Counted from the stretch's first letter, positions 1 to 6,030 are shown. The stretch is 6,339 bases of DNA from Chromatiales bacterium (GCA_031285245.1 JAITWN010000184.1:1-6339), one strand, 5' to 3'. The notes: generated by a model not told the origin, from the letters alone. Made by a program: numbers and translations.

Positions 1-7
1 CCCCCGG

Positions 8-33
8 CCCCTCTCCCACAAGTGGGAGAGGGG
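8..33. repeat. C/G-rich intergenic hairpin
   Basis: Arms at 8-19 and 22-33 are perfectly complementary (CCCCTCTCCCAC and GTGGGAGAGGGG), leaving only AA at the centre; a real hairpin would open to a 4-base loop. Hairpins of this CCCTCTCCC...GGGAGAGGG type are scattered between genes in many Xanthomonadaceae and Pseudomonas genomes (recalled, not searched). There is no T-run on the + side (GGCAATGTTG), so it is not a clean + strand terminator. The left flank lies at the window edge, so a minus-strand role for an upstream gene cannot be judged. Confidence 0.6.
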
Positions 34-51
34 GGCAATGTTGATAGTCAT

Positions 52-157
52 TAGGTTGGGTTGAATTCAATGAAGCCCAACATCTACACTTGCCGATTAG
101 ACGTGCCTGTATTTTGTGACGGCGCCTGCTGGGCTTCATTGCATTCAACCCAACCTA
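52..157. repeat. Inverted-repeat element, MITE-like
   Basis: Two 31-base arms, 52-82 and 127-157, are reverse complements with two mismatches (at 67 and 80). The outer end reads TAGGTTGGGTTGAA and the inner end AAGCCCA. The 44-base centre (83-126) has no coding potential that I can see. The motif GGTTGGGTTGAA...GAAGCCCAACA resembles a short repeat widely scattered in proteobacterial intergenic DNA. I know of no settled function for it and give no family name. It lies between the C/G hairpin and the adenosyltransferase leader, so it could act as a structured RNA or as a relic of a non-autonomous mobile element. Confidence 0.75.
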
Positions 158-164
158 TGATTTC

Positions 165-193
165 TACAATCTCTCTCACCGAAGGCATAGAAT
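165..193 (+). promoter_or_regulatory. Possible promoter of adenosyltransferase gene
   Basis: TAGAAT at 188-193 is a good -10 match 33 bases before the ATG at 227. The hexamer at the expected -35 distance (TACAAT, 165-170, 17-base spacer) is poor. I see no cobalamin riboswitch (no recognisable B12 box) in the short leader, although the gene belongs to B12 metabolism. The call is tentative. Confidence 0.3.
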
Positions 194-226
194 CCCAAGT
201 AACTTTAACTTTGTAGCGGTGATGTC

Positions 227-781
227 ATGGGAAATCGTTTGACCAGAATCTACACGCGCACGGGCGATCAAGGCAGTACTGGTCTCAGTGATGGTAGCCG
301 CATCGATAAGGATCATCCGCGCATCGAGGCGATCGGTGATATCGATGAGCTCAATAGCGTGCTTGGCTTGTTACTCAGTCACGATCTGCCGAAGGATATT
401 CGGCATAGCCTGAGCGAGATTCAGCAGACGCTGTTCGACATCGGTGGGGAACTCAGCATGCCAGAGGCGTGTACACTCGGTAGTGAACCGGTGATTCAAC
501 TCGAACAGCAGCTTGAGATGTATAACGCAATACTGACACCGCTGCGTGAGTTCATTCTGCCTGGCAGCACGGAAGCTTCGGCGCGCTGCCATCTTGCGCG
601 GGCGGTGTGTCGCCGTGCTGAGCGTCGCGTGGTTGCGCTCGGGCGCACGGAGCGCGTCAATGAGCACGTGCTGGCTTATCTCAATCGATTGTCGGATCTG
701 CTGTTCGTGCTCTCGCGCGTACTGACGCGGCTTGTCAACGGGCGAGAAATCTATTGGCGCTCACCCAAGCTGCGCGGCTGA
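227..781 (+). CDS. pduO: PduO-type cob(I)alamin adenosyltransferase
   Basis: This 184-residue protein transfers the adenosyl group of ATP to the cobalt of cob(I)alamin (or cob(I)yrinic acid diamide), making adenosylcobalamin in the cytoplasm. The PduO-family hallmarks are in order: the N-terminal ATP-binding TRTGDQGST (residues 10-18), GDIDELNS (37-44), FILPGST (109-115), CRRAERR (128-134) and YLNRLSDLLF (151-160). Length is normal for a stand-alone PduO-type enzyme, and the all-helical family is distinct from the CobA/BtuR P-loop type. The ATG at 227 is the natural start because the ATP motif begins ten residues later; only a weak ribosome site (GGTGA) precedes it. Its last 31 bases overlap, tail to tail, the end of the btuF-like gene, which handles B12 uptake. 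Family assignment is secure; whether it works in salvage or de novo synthesis cannot be told here. Confidence 0.93.
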   Translation: MGNRLTRIYTRTGDQGSTGLSDGSRIDKDHPRIEAIGDIDELNSVLGLLLSHDLPKDIRHSLSEIQQTLFDIGGELSMPEACTLGSEPVIQLEQQLEMYNAILTPLREFILPGSTEASARCHLARAVCRRAERRVVALGRTERVNEHVLAYLNRLSDLLFVLSRVLTRLVNGREIYWRSPKLRG

Positions 782-1707
782 ACGTCTGCCTGTGCACGCG
801 CACGATCGAGCGCTACGCACAACTGTTCTACACCTTCCACGATACGCGCACTTGGCCGAGTGATGAGATCCGGCGCGATGGTATAGAGCGCATTCGCGCG
901 CACTGCGCGCATCAAATTCCAGCGGCGCCATGAGGCGAGCTGCTCATCGTTGTCATCTTTCGATGAGCTGCTGACGATTACTTGCGGATCCGCAGCGATC
1001 ACCGCCTCTACCGTTACCGTCGGCGCCACGGGTTCGAGATCCTGAAAAATATTGCGCCCACCGCAGATTCTGAGCGAATCAGAAATGAAGTGACGACCGT
1101 TGATGGTCATCAGTGGCTCAGCCCAGATTTGATAAAACACCGTCACCGGCACGCGCGCGGTATAGCGCTGCGAAAGCGCTGCGATTTGCTCGCGCAGTTC
1201 GCTGCCCGCTATCTGCGCGACGTCGGAAGTACCGGCGAGACGCCCGAGCGTTTCGATGTCATCTGCGATCGCGGCAACGCCGCTGACTTCGGTGACATAA
1301 ACGTGCACGCCGAGTTTTTCAAGACGCGCGATATCTTCGCTGCTATTACCGCTTTTCCAACCGATGGCAAGATCGGGCTTCAATGCAAGCACGCGCTCGA
1401 CATCGAGACGTGAGGAATTACCCACGCGCGGCAGATGGCGCGCAGCCTCGGGATAATCGCTGAAGTCTACTGCCGCGATGAGACGATCACCTGCGCCAGC
1501 GACATAGAGCAGCTCCGTGACATGAGGCGAGAGACTGATGATGCGCGCCGCGGGCTGCGCCAGCGTCACTGTGTGGCCACGCGCATCGATCTCAGTGATG
1601 GAATTAGCCGCAGCGCGCCACGATATCAGCGCGAGAGCGGCAAGCAGGGAGAAGCAAACAAAGCGTTGCGGCACCGATGCGCCGCTGGCCAATTTCAGCT
1701 CAGCCAA
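751..1707 (-). CDS. btuF: Periplasmic cobalamin-binding protein, BtuF-like
   Basis: This 318-residue protein is the substrate-binding component of an ABC importer for vitamin B12, acting in the periplasm and delivering to BtuCD. An N-terminal signal peptide has its hydrophobic core at residues 16-30 and likely cleavage after the AAA at 32-34. The mature part shows the type III periplasmic-binding fold seen in BtuF: RIISLSPHVTELLY near residue 55, SDYP, LDVERVLALKPDLAIGW, ICGGRNIF, and a C-terminal RPSARIVEGVEQLCVAL. All align by eye with E. coli BtuF. The longest reading frame begins at a TTG (1707) overlapping the end of ampE by 13 bases; a GTG at 1674 would leave a shorter, more typical signal peptide and is a real alternative. 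Neither start has a good ribosome site. No btuC or btuD is in the window. A related haem or siderophore binder is possible but less likely. Confidence 0.88.
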   Translation of the reverse strand: MAELKLASGASVPQRFVCFSLLAALALISWRAAANSITEIDARGHTVTLAQPAARIISLSPHVTELLYVAGAGDRLIAAVDFSDYPEAARHLPRVGNSSRLDVERVLALKPDLAIGWKSGNSSEDIARLEKLGVHVYVTEVSGVAAIADDIETLGRLAGTSDVAQIAGSELREQIAALSQRYTARVPVTVFYQIWAEPLMTINGRHFISDSLRICGGRNIFQDLEPVAPTVTVEAVIAADPQVIVSSSSKDDNDEQLASWRRWNLMRAVRANALYTIAPDLITRPSARIVEGVEQLCVALDRARAQADVQPRSLGERQ

Positions 1708-2597
1708 CCGACGATCGTTAACGCAGCAAAAGCCGTGACCCAGAGCACGACAGTGCGGTAAACCAGCGCACGCGTCTCCGCCAAAGTGTGGCTGAAAGTT
1801 TCTGGATCCTCGCCACCCACCGCGCTTTCGTCCTGCAAACGCAGGGAGCCGAGGCCACTGCCGATCAGCACGGCGCGGTTAGCATCATAGATATCGATCG
1901 TACTCGCGGCTGCGATACGCCATTGCTGCACAGCATCGGCAAAGCTTCCAACCAGCGCATGGCAAAGCGCGGTGATACGCACCGGTACCCAGTCGAGCAA
2001 AGCCTGCAAACGCAGCACGCTCGCAACATAAGTGGATTCAAAAGCATGGTCGGAATACATCAGCGTCTTGAGCTGTGTCGTAGCGCGGTAAAACACCGCG
2101 CCGAGCGGACCGAGCACCACAAACCAGAACAGCACCGCAAGCAGGCGTTCATGATTCCTGAGCAGGATCATCTCCAGCACGCGCTGATGCAGTTCGATGA
2201 CATTTTGCGGCTGATCTCCAGGCAGGAGTTCATGCATTTGCAGATAGGCGGCTTCGCCGTCTTTGCGTTCAATAGCGCTCTGGTAGGCACCAATTTCTTC
2301 ATCGACGCTGCGCCGCCCGATGCAGGCGATGAGCACGACGATCGAAAATACCAAGGCAACCAGCCAGGCGATGACACCAACCGCAGCGTCCAGCGCAAAT
2401 TGAATCAAGGCCGTCACCACGACAGCAGGCGCGACCGTAAGCAGCACGCCGGCCGGACCATTGAACCAGGCATGCTGGCCAAAGCGGGCGCGCATCCGGT
2501 TAGCGAATTCAATCAGCGCCTCGAAAGGGCGCAGCGAACGAAAGGTCTTCCACTTCTCTTCCGTGGCGATGACCAGGAGGATCGCGATGAGTTTCAT
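1695..2597 (-). CDS. ampE: AmpE, inner-membrane signalling protein
   Basis: This 300-residue integral membrane protein matches AmpE, the partner encoded directly after ampD in gammaproteobacteria. AmpE has been proposed as a sensory transducer or accessory in AmpD-dependent control of AmpC beta-lactamase; its biochemical role is unsettled. Likely membrane segments are at residues 50-70, 73-93, 150-170 and 282-299. Conserved AmpE stretches include FWFVVLGPLGAVFYR (157-171) and LDWVPVR (201-207). The family is distantly related to the CbiB/CobD membrane enzymes of cobalamin synthesis, which is worth noting next to two B12 genes, but the sequence itself reads as AmpE. The ATG at 2597 overlaps the ampD stop as ATGA, with a good ribosome site (GAGAGG) seven bases upstream inside ampD, so the two are translationally coupled. 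Confidence 0.9.
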   Translation of the reverse strand: MKLIAILLVIATEEKWKTFRSLRPFEALIEFANRMRARFGQHAWFNGPAGVLLTVAPAVVVTALIQFALDAAVGVIAWLVALVFSIVVLIACIGRRSVDEEIGAYQSAIERKDGEAAYLQMHELLPGDQPQNVIELHQRVLEMILLRNHERLLAVLFWFVVLGPLGAVFYRATTQLKTLMYSDHAFESTYVASVLRLQALLDWVPVRITALCHALVGSFADAVQQWRIAAASTIDIYDANRAVLIGSGLGSLRLQDESAVGGEDPETFSHTLAETRALVYRTVVLWVTAFAALTIVGWLS

Positions 2598-3154
2598 CGA
2601 CTGCCTCTCTTTCCTTGTGCAAACGTGAGCAAAGTATACAGCCTACCCCAATCAAACAGTGGGCCCGGATCGGTTTTGCGACCGGGCGCGATATCGCTAT
2701 GACCGACGATACGCGCAGGAGTGATACCTCGATAGCACTGCATCAGATAATCCAGCACGCCCGCGAGACACTGGTACTGCGCTTCTTCGTAAGGCTCTTC
2801 ATCGCAACCTTCGAGCTCGATGCCGATCGAGTAATCATTGCAAGCACAGCGGCCTTCGAATGCTGATTTTCCCGCATGCCAAGCGCGCTGTTCGAAAGGC
2901 ACGTATTGCACCAGCTCACCATCGCGGCGGATGAGCAGATGCGCCGAGACGCGCAGCCCAGCGATTTCCTGAAAATAGGGATGGGCCTGCGCATCGAGCG
3001 TATTGGTGAACAGCGCATCGATGCCATTGCCACCATACTCGCGCGGCGGCAGGCTGATGCCATGCACGACCACAAGATCAATGTCGCAAAGCGGACGCTG
3101 ATCTTGATTCGGCGAAGGCACGCGCCGCGCCGGCGTCAACCAACCCTCATGCAT
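2594..3154 (-). CDS. ampD: AmpD, 1,6-anhydro-MurNAc-L-Ala amidase
   Basis: AmpD is a cytoplasmic zinc amidase that cuts the stem peptide from 1,6-anhydro-N-acetylmuramic acid during peptidoglycan recycling, and so keeps AmpR/AmpC signalling low. From the ATG at 3154 the protein is 186 residues, close to E. coli AmpD (183), and begins MHEGWLTPARRVPSPN like the family. Zinc ligands are H31 (VVVHGISLPP), H152 and D162 (GHSDIAPGRKTDPG). The catalytic-type E113 (SIGIELEG) and K160 are present, so the enzyme looks intact. The frame stays open upstream to an ATG at 3214 and a GTG at 3226, giving 206 or 210 residues. I prefer 3154 because it matches the family N-terminus, has GAGTGA eight bases upstream, and because an intrinsic terminator ends at 3231, only 17 bases before 3214. 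The start is less certain than the gene. Confidence 0.93.
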   Translation of the reverse strand: MHEGWLTPARRVPSPNQDQRPLCDIDLVVVHGISLPPREYGGNGIDALFTNTLDAQAHPYFQEIAGLRVSAHLLIRRDGELVQYVPFEQRAWHAGKSAFEGRCACNDYSIGIELEGCDEEPYEEAQYQCLAGVLDYLMQCYRGITPARIVGHSDIAPGRKTDPGPLFDWGRLYTLLTFAQGKRGSR

Positions 3155-3208
3155 ACTGTAGTTCACTCGGCGATCGTCCTTTTGAATCGCAGGGCTTAGC
3201 GATGATTC

Positions 3209-3238
3209 AGCCATAATGTTAACCACACCTAAAAAGGC
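3209..3238 (-). promoter_or_regulatory. Possible ampD promoter
   Basis: Read on the minus strand, TTGCCT (3238-3233) and CATTAT are 16 bases apart and each match four of six consensus bases. Transcription would start near 3204, downstream of the terminator and about 50 bases before the preferred ampD ATG at 3154. Matches of this quality arise by chance, so this is a suggestion only. Confidence 0.25.
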
Positions 3239-3267
3239 AAAAAATATGCCCGAACATCACGGGCATA
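3231..3267 (-). terminator. Rho-independent terminator, minus strand
   Basis: Arms TATGCCCG (3245-3252) and CGGGCATA (3260-3267) pair perfectly over 8 bp around a 7-base loop. On the minus strand the stem is followed at once by six T, then GCC, then five T, which is a textbook intrinsic terminator. The + strand side has no T-run. It stops leftward transcription just before ampD. The nearest leftward gene upstream is the tRNA-Thr gene ~470 bases away, so it may insulate ampD from tRNA or fur read-through, or act as an attenuator in an ampD leader. Confidence 0.75.
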
Positions 3268-3361
3268 CTCTGATCATCACAATTGCGCGCGCCTGCGAAT
3301 CTTGTTAAAACCTTCGCAAACACTAAGAACCATCGCCAAATCCATTGAGGGGGAGCTCACC

Positions 3362-3616
3362 ATGCAGACCGATTTCACTCGACACCTACGCACATGCGGC
3401 ATTGCAGCGCTGCTCGCGGTCTCACTCACCGCCTGCGCCACCAGTACCCATGGCACCACCGCCAGCGCGGATGCGGGCACTAAGACCCCCATCACCAAGA
3501 AAGCCACTGATCAATGCCGCACCGCCATTACTGAGGTCACGCGCATCTGCGATCAGAATGCCAGTTCCTCGCGTTGCGCCGATGCCAAGTCGCGCTCCCG
3601 CGACGCCTGCATCTAA
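3362..3616 (+). CDS. Small four-cysteine lipoprotein, unknown function
   Basis: This 84-residue protein has a lipoprotein signal peptide: basic n-region (R7, R10), hydrophobic core 13-22 and lipobox L22-T-A-C25, so the mature protein is predicted to be lipid-anchored at C25. The mature 60 residues are Thr/Ala/Ser-rich at first and then carry four cysteines at 52, 63, 72 and 83, spaced CX10C-X8-CX10C. This symmetric pattern suggests two disulfides in the oxidising periplasm. The start is fixed by a strong ribosome site (GAGGGGGAG) about seven bases before the ATG at 3362. The frame is open a little further upstream but without support. I do not recognise a family. Neighbouring genes give no functional clue, and the gene appears to be transcribed alone. 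Confidence 0.75.
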   Translation: MQTDFTRHLRTCGIAALLAVSLTACATSTHGTTASADAGTKTPITKKATDQCRTAITEVTRICDQNASSSRCADAKSRSRDACI

Positions 3617-3645
3617 CCAGCATCGCAGATTTTCTAAGAAGAGAA

Positions 3646-3673
3646 GCACGCGTCCTGACTATAGGGCGCGTGC
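3646..3673. terminator. Hairpin between lipoprotein and tRNA genes
   Basis: Arms 3646-3656 and 3663-3673 form an 11-bp stem on the + strand (one U-G wobble) around the loop GACTAT. On the minus strand the wobble becomes a C-A mismatch, but the stem is followed by the T-rich TTCTCTTCTT. It therefore fits either the end of the lipoprotein transcript (30 bases past its stop, no U-run) or the terminator of the leftward tRNA-Thr gene (66 bases past its CCA). A shared bidirectional terminator is the simplest reading. Confidence 0.5.
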
Positions 3674-3738
3674 GTGTATTGATCATGACGCTGGGCTATG
3701 TCGCTGCCATTGTCATAGCCGTTAAAGCGTAATGCGTG

Positions 3739-3814
<76 letters not shown>

Positions 3815-3863
3815 GAAAACAGAATCTCGCGGACCTGCAAACGGCCCTTCAAGAGCGCGCACG

Positions 3864-3892
3864 AGTATAAGAGATGCCCTTGCGCAAGGGAA
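3864..3892 (-). promoter_or_regulatory. Likely tRNA-Thr promoter
   Basis: On the minus strand TATACT (3869-3864) matches five of six -10 bases, and TTCCCT (3892-3887) lies 17 bases upstream as a weak -35. The -10 is followed by a GC-rich stretch (CGTGCGCGC), typical of the discriminator of stringently controlled stable-RNA promoters. The tRNA 5' end lies about 43 bases beyond the expected start site. The spacer contains a perfect 14-base palindrome (3877-3890, CCCTTGCGCAAGGG). Confidence 0.55.
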
Positions 3893-3941
3893 GGGCGGCC
3901 GGCGGTCAGGCATATCCCAATTCCGGATCTGTCAGGGTGCT

Positions 3942-4358
3942 TCAGACGCGCGGGCGCACACGCACCACCACATCCACACCTTCGATCACAGTTCCAGGTG
4001 GCGCCACGGGCAGCGTACGCACATCAACCGCCGCGGGATCAAGATCGATCAACATTCCGGTGTCAACGTTATAGATGTGATGATGATGGTGGGTGGTGGA
4101 ATCGTAGAACACCTTGCTCGGATCAATAGTCACCTCGCGAATCAAGCCGCGACTCGCAAATAATCCAAGCGTGTTGTACACCGTCGCCTTGGAAACATGG
4201 CCATTGCGCTCGTTGACCCGCTCCAGGATTTGATCAGCGGACAGATGCTGAGGGTACTCAAAAATCACTTCGGCGATCTGTAAACGTTGCTGGGTGGGCT
4301 TGATATCGTGCGCTTGCAGCATAGCGACTCTATCTGCGCGCGAACTCACTGGATCCAT
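3942..4358 (-). CDS. Fur-superfamily transcriptional regulator, no CxxC
   Basis: This 138-residue protein is a metal- or haem-responsive repressor of the Fur superfamily. The N-terminal winged helix shows PTQQRLQIAEVIF (21-33), LSADQIL (39-45) and the recognition helix HVSKATVYNTLGLFASRGLI (54-73). The dimerisation half has VFYDSTT followed by five consecutive histidines (90-94) and NVDTGMLIDL, where classical Fur has its HDH metal motif. There is no cysteine anywhere, so the structural zinc CxxC sites of Fur, Zur and PerR are absent. This is reminiscent of Irr-type regulators, but I cannot assign Irr firmly. The start at 4358 is preceded by AGGA nine bases upstream. The gene reads towards the tRNA-Thr gene and is divergent from the 4549 gene. 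Target genes are unknown. Confidence 0.88.
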   Translation of the reverse strand: MDPVSSRADRVAMLQAHDIKPTQQRLQIAEVIFEYPQHLSADQILERVNERNGHVSKATVYNTLGLFASRGLIREVTIDPSKVFYDSTTHHHHHIYNVDTGMLIDLDPAAVDVRTLPVAPPGTVIEGVDVVVRVRPRV

Positions 4359-4399
4359 CAGGCTTTCCTGCTCCCGCCGGGGGCTATCGATATCAGGCT

Positions 4400-4433
4400 A
4401 TTCTAACGCCTAAACCAGGCGGTTTCATCCGCC
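4400..4433 (-). promoter_or_regulatory. fur-like gene promoter with inverted repeats
   Basis: On the minus strand TAGAAT (4405-4400) is a good -10, about 40 bases before the regulator's ATG; no clear -35 is present (ATGAAA at 17 bases). Two linked inverted repeats cover the -10 upstream side: CGCCT-aaacc-AGGCG (4407-4421) and GGCGG-tttcat-CCGCC (4418-4433), sharing the middle GGCG. Such dyads at a promoter are candidate operators, for example for autoregulation, but they do not resemble the AT-rich Fur box or an Irr box. Confidence 0.35.
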
Positions 4434-4548
4434 CCGACGCCGCAACCACAAGAAACGCTTCAGCTTTCAACCCATGCGCCGTTACAGATTCAGCCCTGTT
4501 CCAGGGCCGCCCTTGAGCCCATTAACCTTATACCAACGGCAAAGCCCC

Positions 4549-5778
4549 ATGGAAAACCTGCTACCCACAATCACCGTGCTCACCGCCGAAGCCTCTGTCG
4601 TTCTACTGGTACTGCTGATCGGCGTCATGTTCTTCAGCATCCGCCGCAAGCGCCAGCATCAGGCAGAAATCGAAGCCCTCATGGAAATGGCCAATGGCGC
4701 CAACATCACCCTGCCTGGAAAAGCCCGCAAGGCCACTGAAGCACAGGCTGCCCCGGATGCCAACAGCAAAGAAGCGCCCGCGAAGGAATCATCTCCGGAG
4801 CCCCGCGCCCAGGGGCCAGCCAGCGTAGCCGTGGAAACGACAGCAGCAACCCCCGCCGCTGAACTCCCGTCCGCAGTCGCGCCGGCAGCCGCCGCGCTGC
4901 GAGAAGAAAAGCCGGTGATGGCGCAGCCCCCAATTACCGCGCCGGCTGCTCATCAGCACGAGCAGCCCCCCAAAGCCTCACCCGTGTCGCATGAGATGTA
5001 TGACATGAATGATGAACGCCTGCGCCAGATGGACGAGCGCCTTAGCGAGATTCGCCATGCGCTCGAACTGATGGATGGCAAGATCAGCCGCTTCCGTCAG
5101 GATCAGCAGAAGCTAATGGCAACCTTGCTCCGCGGGGTCCAGAAAAATAGCGAAGAAACGCTCGCCATCCGCCAGGAATTCGAATCGATGCCGTACATCC
5201 TGCACGAGATCCGCGAACGGATGGCGGTGCGGCCAACGTTTTCTGAAGCAGCTTCTGCTGAAACGGCCCCTGCAAGCAGCGAAATGGCAAGCACGTTCTC
5301 AGTAGAAATGCATCCTGCGGATGAAGCGTTCATCCTGCCCGCCGAGCCCGCCGCATCGACATTTTCCACCGACGCGATGATGACGGCGCTGACTAGTGGT
5401 GTGGCCAATGATCTGACCAATGACGATGACGATTATGTGCTCGACGCCGCCACGCTCGAACTCCTGGTAGGCGCAGGACCGAAGCTGGCGGAATACGGCG
5501 CAGCCACGCACGGCATCGCGGTCGAAGAGATCGATATCAACGACATTGAGCCGGAAATAGTCATGGAAGCTGTTGAAGTCGCCGGCCCCGCCCCGATTGA
5601 AGTGGCAGACCAGATTTTCTATCAGCCCACCTCGACGCTGAAAATGAAACAGGGCTGGTATTTCTCCGCGGCTGGCGGTGAAGCCCAAGGCCCGTTTGCC
5701 AACGAAATGACGGCAGAATTGGTGATGGAAGAAATCACCGGACGCTCTTTGCGCGTCAGTGCGGGAGGACGCCGTTAA
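4549..5778 (+). CDS. Membrane-anchored coiled-coil protein, unknown function
   Basis: This 409-residue protein has an N-terminal membrane segment (about residues 9-31) followed by the positive IRRKRQ, so most of it should lie in the cytoplasm. Next come an Ala/Pro/Glu-rich low-complexity linker (about 60-148), a charged heptad-like helix predicted as coiled coil (about 153-226, DERLRQMDERLSEIRHALEL onward), and a second acidic, Ala-rich stretch (230-360, with NDDDD at 291-295). The last 41 residues contain GWYFSAAGGEAQGPF (369-383), resembling a short GYF-like or DUF6316-like W-Y...GPF motif. I do not recognise the family. I chose the ATG at 4549 because the membrane anchor follows directly; the frame opens at 4474 but the extra 25 residues look non-coding. 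Neither start has a clear ribosome site. It is followed by a terminator 24 bases past the stop and appears to be a single-gene unit. Confidence 0.8.
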   Translation: MENLLPTITVLTAEASVVLLVLLIGVMFFSIRRKRQHQAEIEALMEMANGANITLPGKARKATEAQAAPDANSKEAPAKESSPEPRAQGPASVAVETTAATPAAELPSAVAPAAAALREEKPVMAQPPITAPAAHQHEQPPKASPVSHEMYDMNDERLRQMDERLSEIRHALELMDGKISRFRQDQQKLMATLLRGVQKNSEETLAIRQEFESMPYILHEIRERMAVRPTFSEAASAETAPASSEMASTFSVEMHPADEAFILPAEPAASTFSTDAMMTALTSGVANDLTNDDDDYVLDAATLELLVGAGPKLAEYGAATHGIAVEEIDINDIEPEIVMEAVEVAGPAPIEVADQIFYQPTSTLKMKQGWYFSAAGGEAQGPFANEMTAELVMEEITGRSLRVSAGGRR

Positions 5779-5790
5779 AACGGCAGGGCT

Positions 5791-5822
5791 TAAAAAAAAG
5801 AAACCCCGGCAGGACCGGGGTT
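5791..5822. terminator. Bidirectional intrinsic terminator
   Basis: AACCCCGG (5802-5809) and CCGGGGTT (5815-5822) form a perfect 8-bp stem with a 5-base loop. On the minus strand the stem runs into TTTCTTTTTTTT, a strong U-tract; on the + strand only TTAAATT follows. It therefore ends the 409-residue gene on the + strand and, more efficiently, a leftward transcript from the right. The oxidoreductase gene whose 3' end is at 6031 is the obvious source of that transcript. Confidence 0.8.
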
Positions 5823-5930
5823 AAATTAGCGGAGAGAATTACGAAGCTGTTAATGAGACTAGCGCGAAAAGGAATGGTTCAGCCCGCGCGCAAAAAAATT
5901 CATAAAAAAATCTGACCCCACTACGAAACC

Positions 5931-6012
5931 TTCGTCATTGCGAGGCAAAGCCGAAGGAGTCCACCTAACAGCCTGGATTGCCGCGGGGCTAACGTCCCTC
6001 GCAATGGACGAA
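5931..6012. mobile_element. MITE-like palindromic element
   Basis: The ends TTCGTCATTGCGAGG (5931-5945) and CCTCGCAATGGACGAA (5997-6012) are inverted repeats differing by one inserted base. The interior contains CCTGGATTGCCGCGGGGCT. The combination CGTCATTGCGAGG...CTGGATTGCCGCG...CCTCGCAATG is a widespread bacterial intergenic repeat of about this size (recalled, not searched). It carries no gene and sits between the oxidoreductase 3' end and the terminator, so it is likely transcribed as part of that 3' untranslated region. Confidence 0.7.
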
Positions 6013-6030
6013 AACCGGGGTTTTCCTGGC

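Noticed and set aside
1..157. CRISPR array
   Set aside because: The repeats are inverted, not direct, with a single pair and no regular spacers.
158..226. Cobalamin riboswitch before the adenosyltransferase
   Set aside because: The leader is too short and no B12-box-like sequence is visible.
982..1413. 143-codon + strand frame opposite btuF
   Set aside because: Shadow frame of a well-conserved gene on the other strand.
1788..2702. 304-codon + strand frame opposite ampE and ampD
   Set aside because: It is the antisense shadow of the clearly recognisable ampE; rich in His, Arg and Gln with no family signal and no ribosome site.
3345..3725. 126-codon + strand frame overlapping the small lipoprotein
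   Set aside because: Out of frame with the strong ribosome site and lipobox; composition (Ser, Arg, Pro) is that of a frame-shifted shadow, and it runs through the hairpin at 3646.
5299..5688. 129-codon minus-strand frame inside the 409-residue gene
   Set aside because: Shadow frame; the + strand frame has a membrane anchor, coiled coil and a terminator after it.
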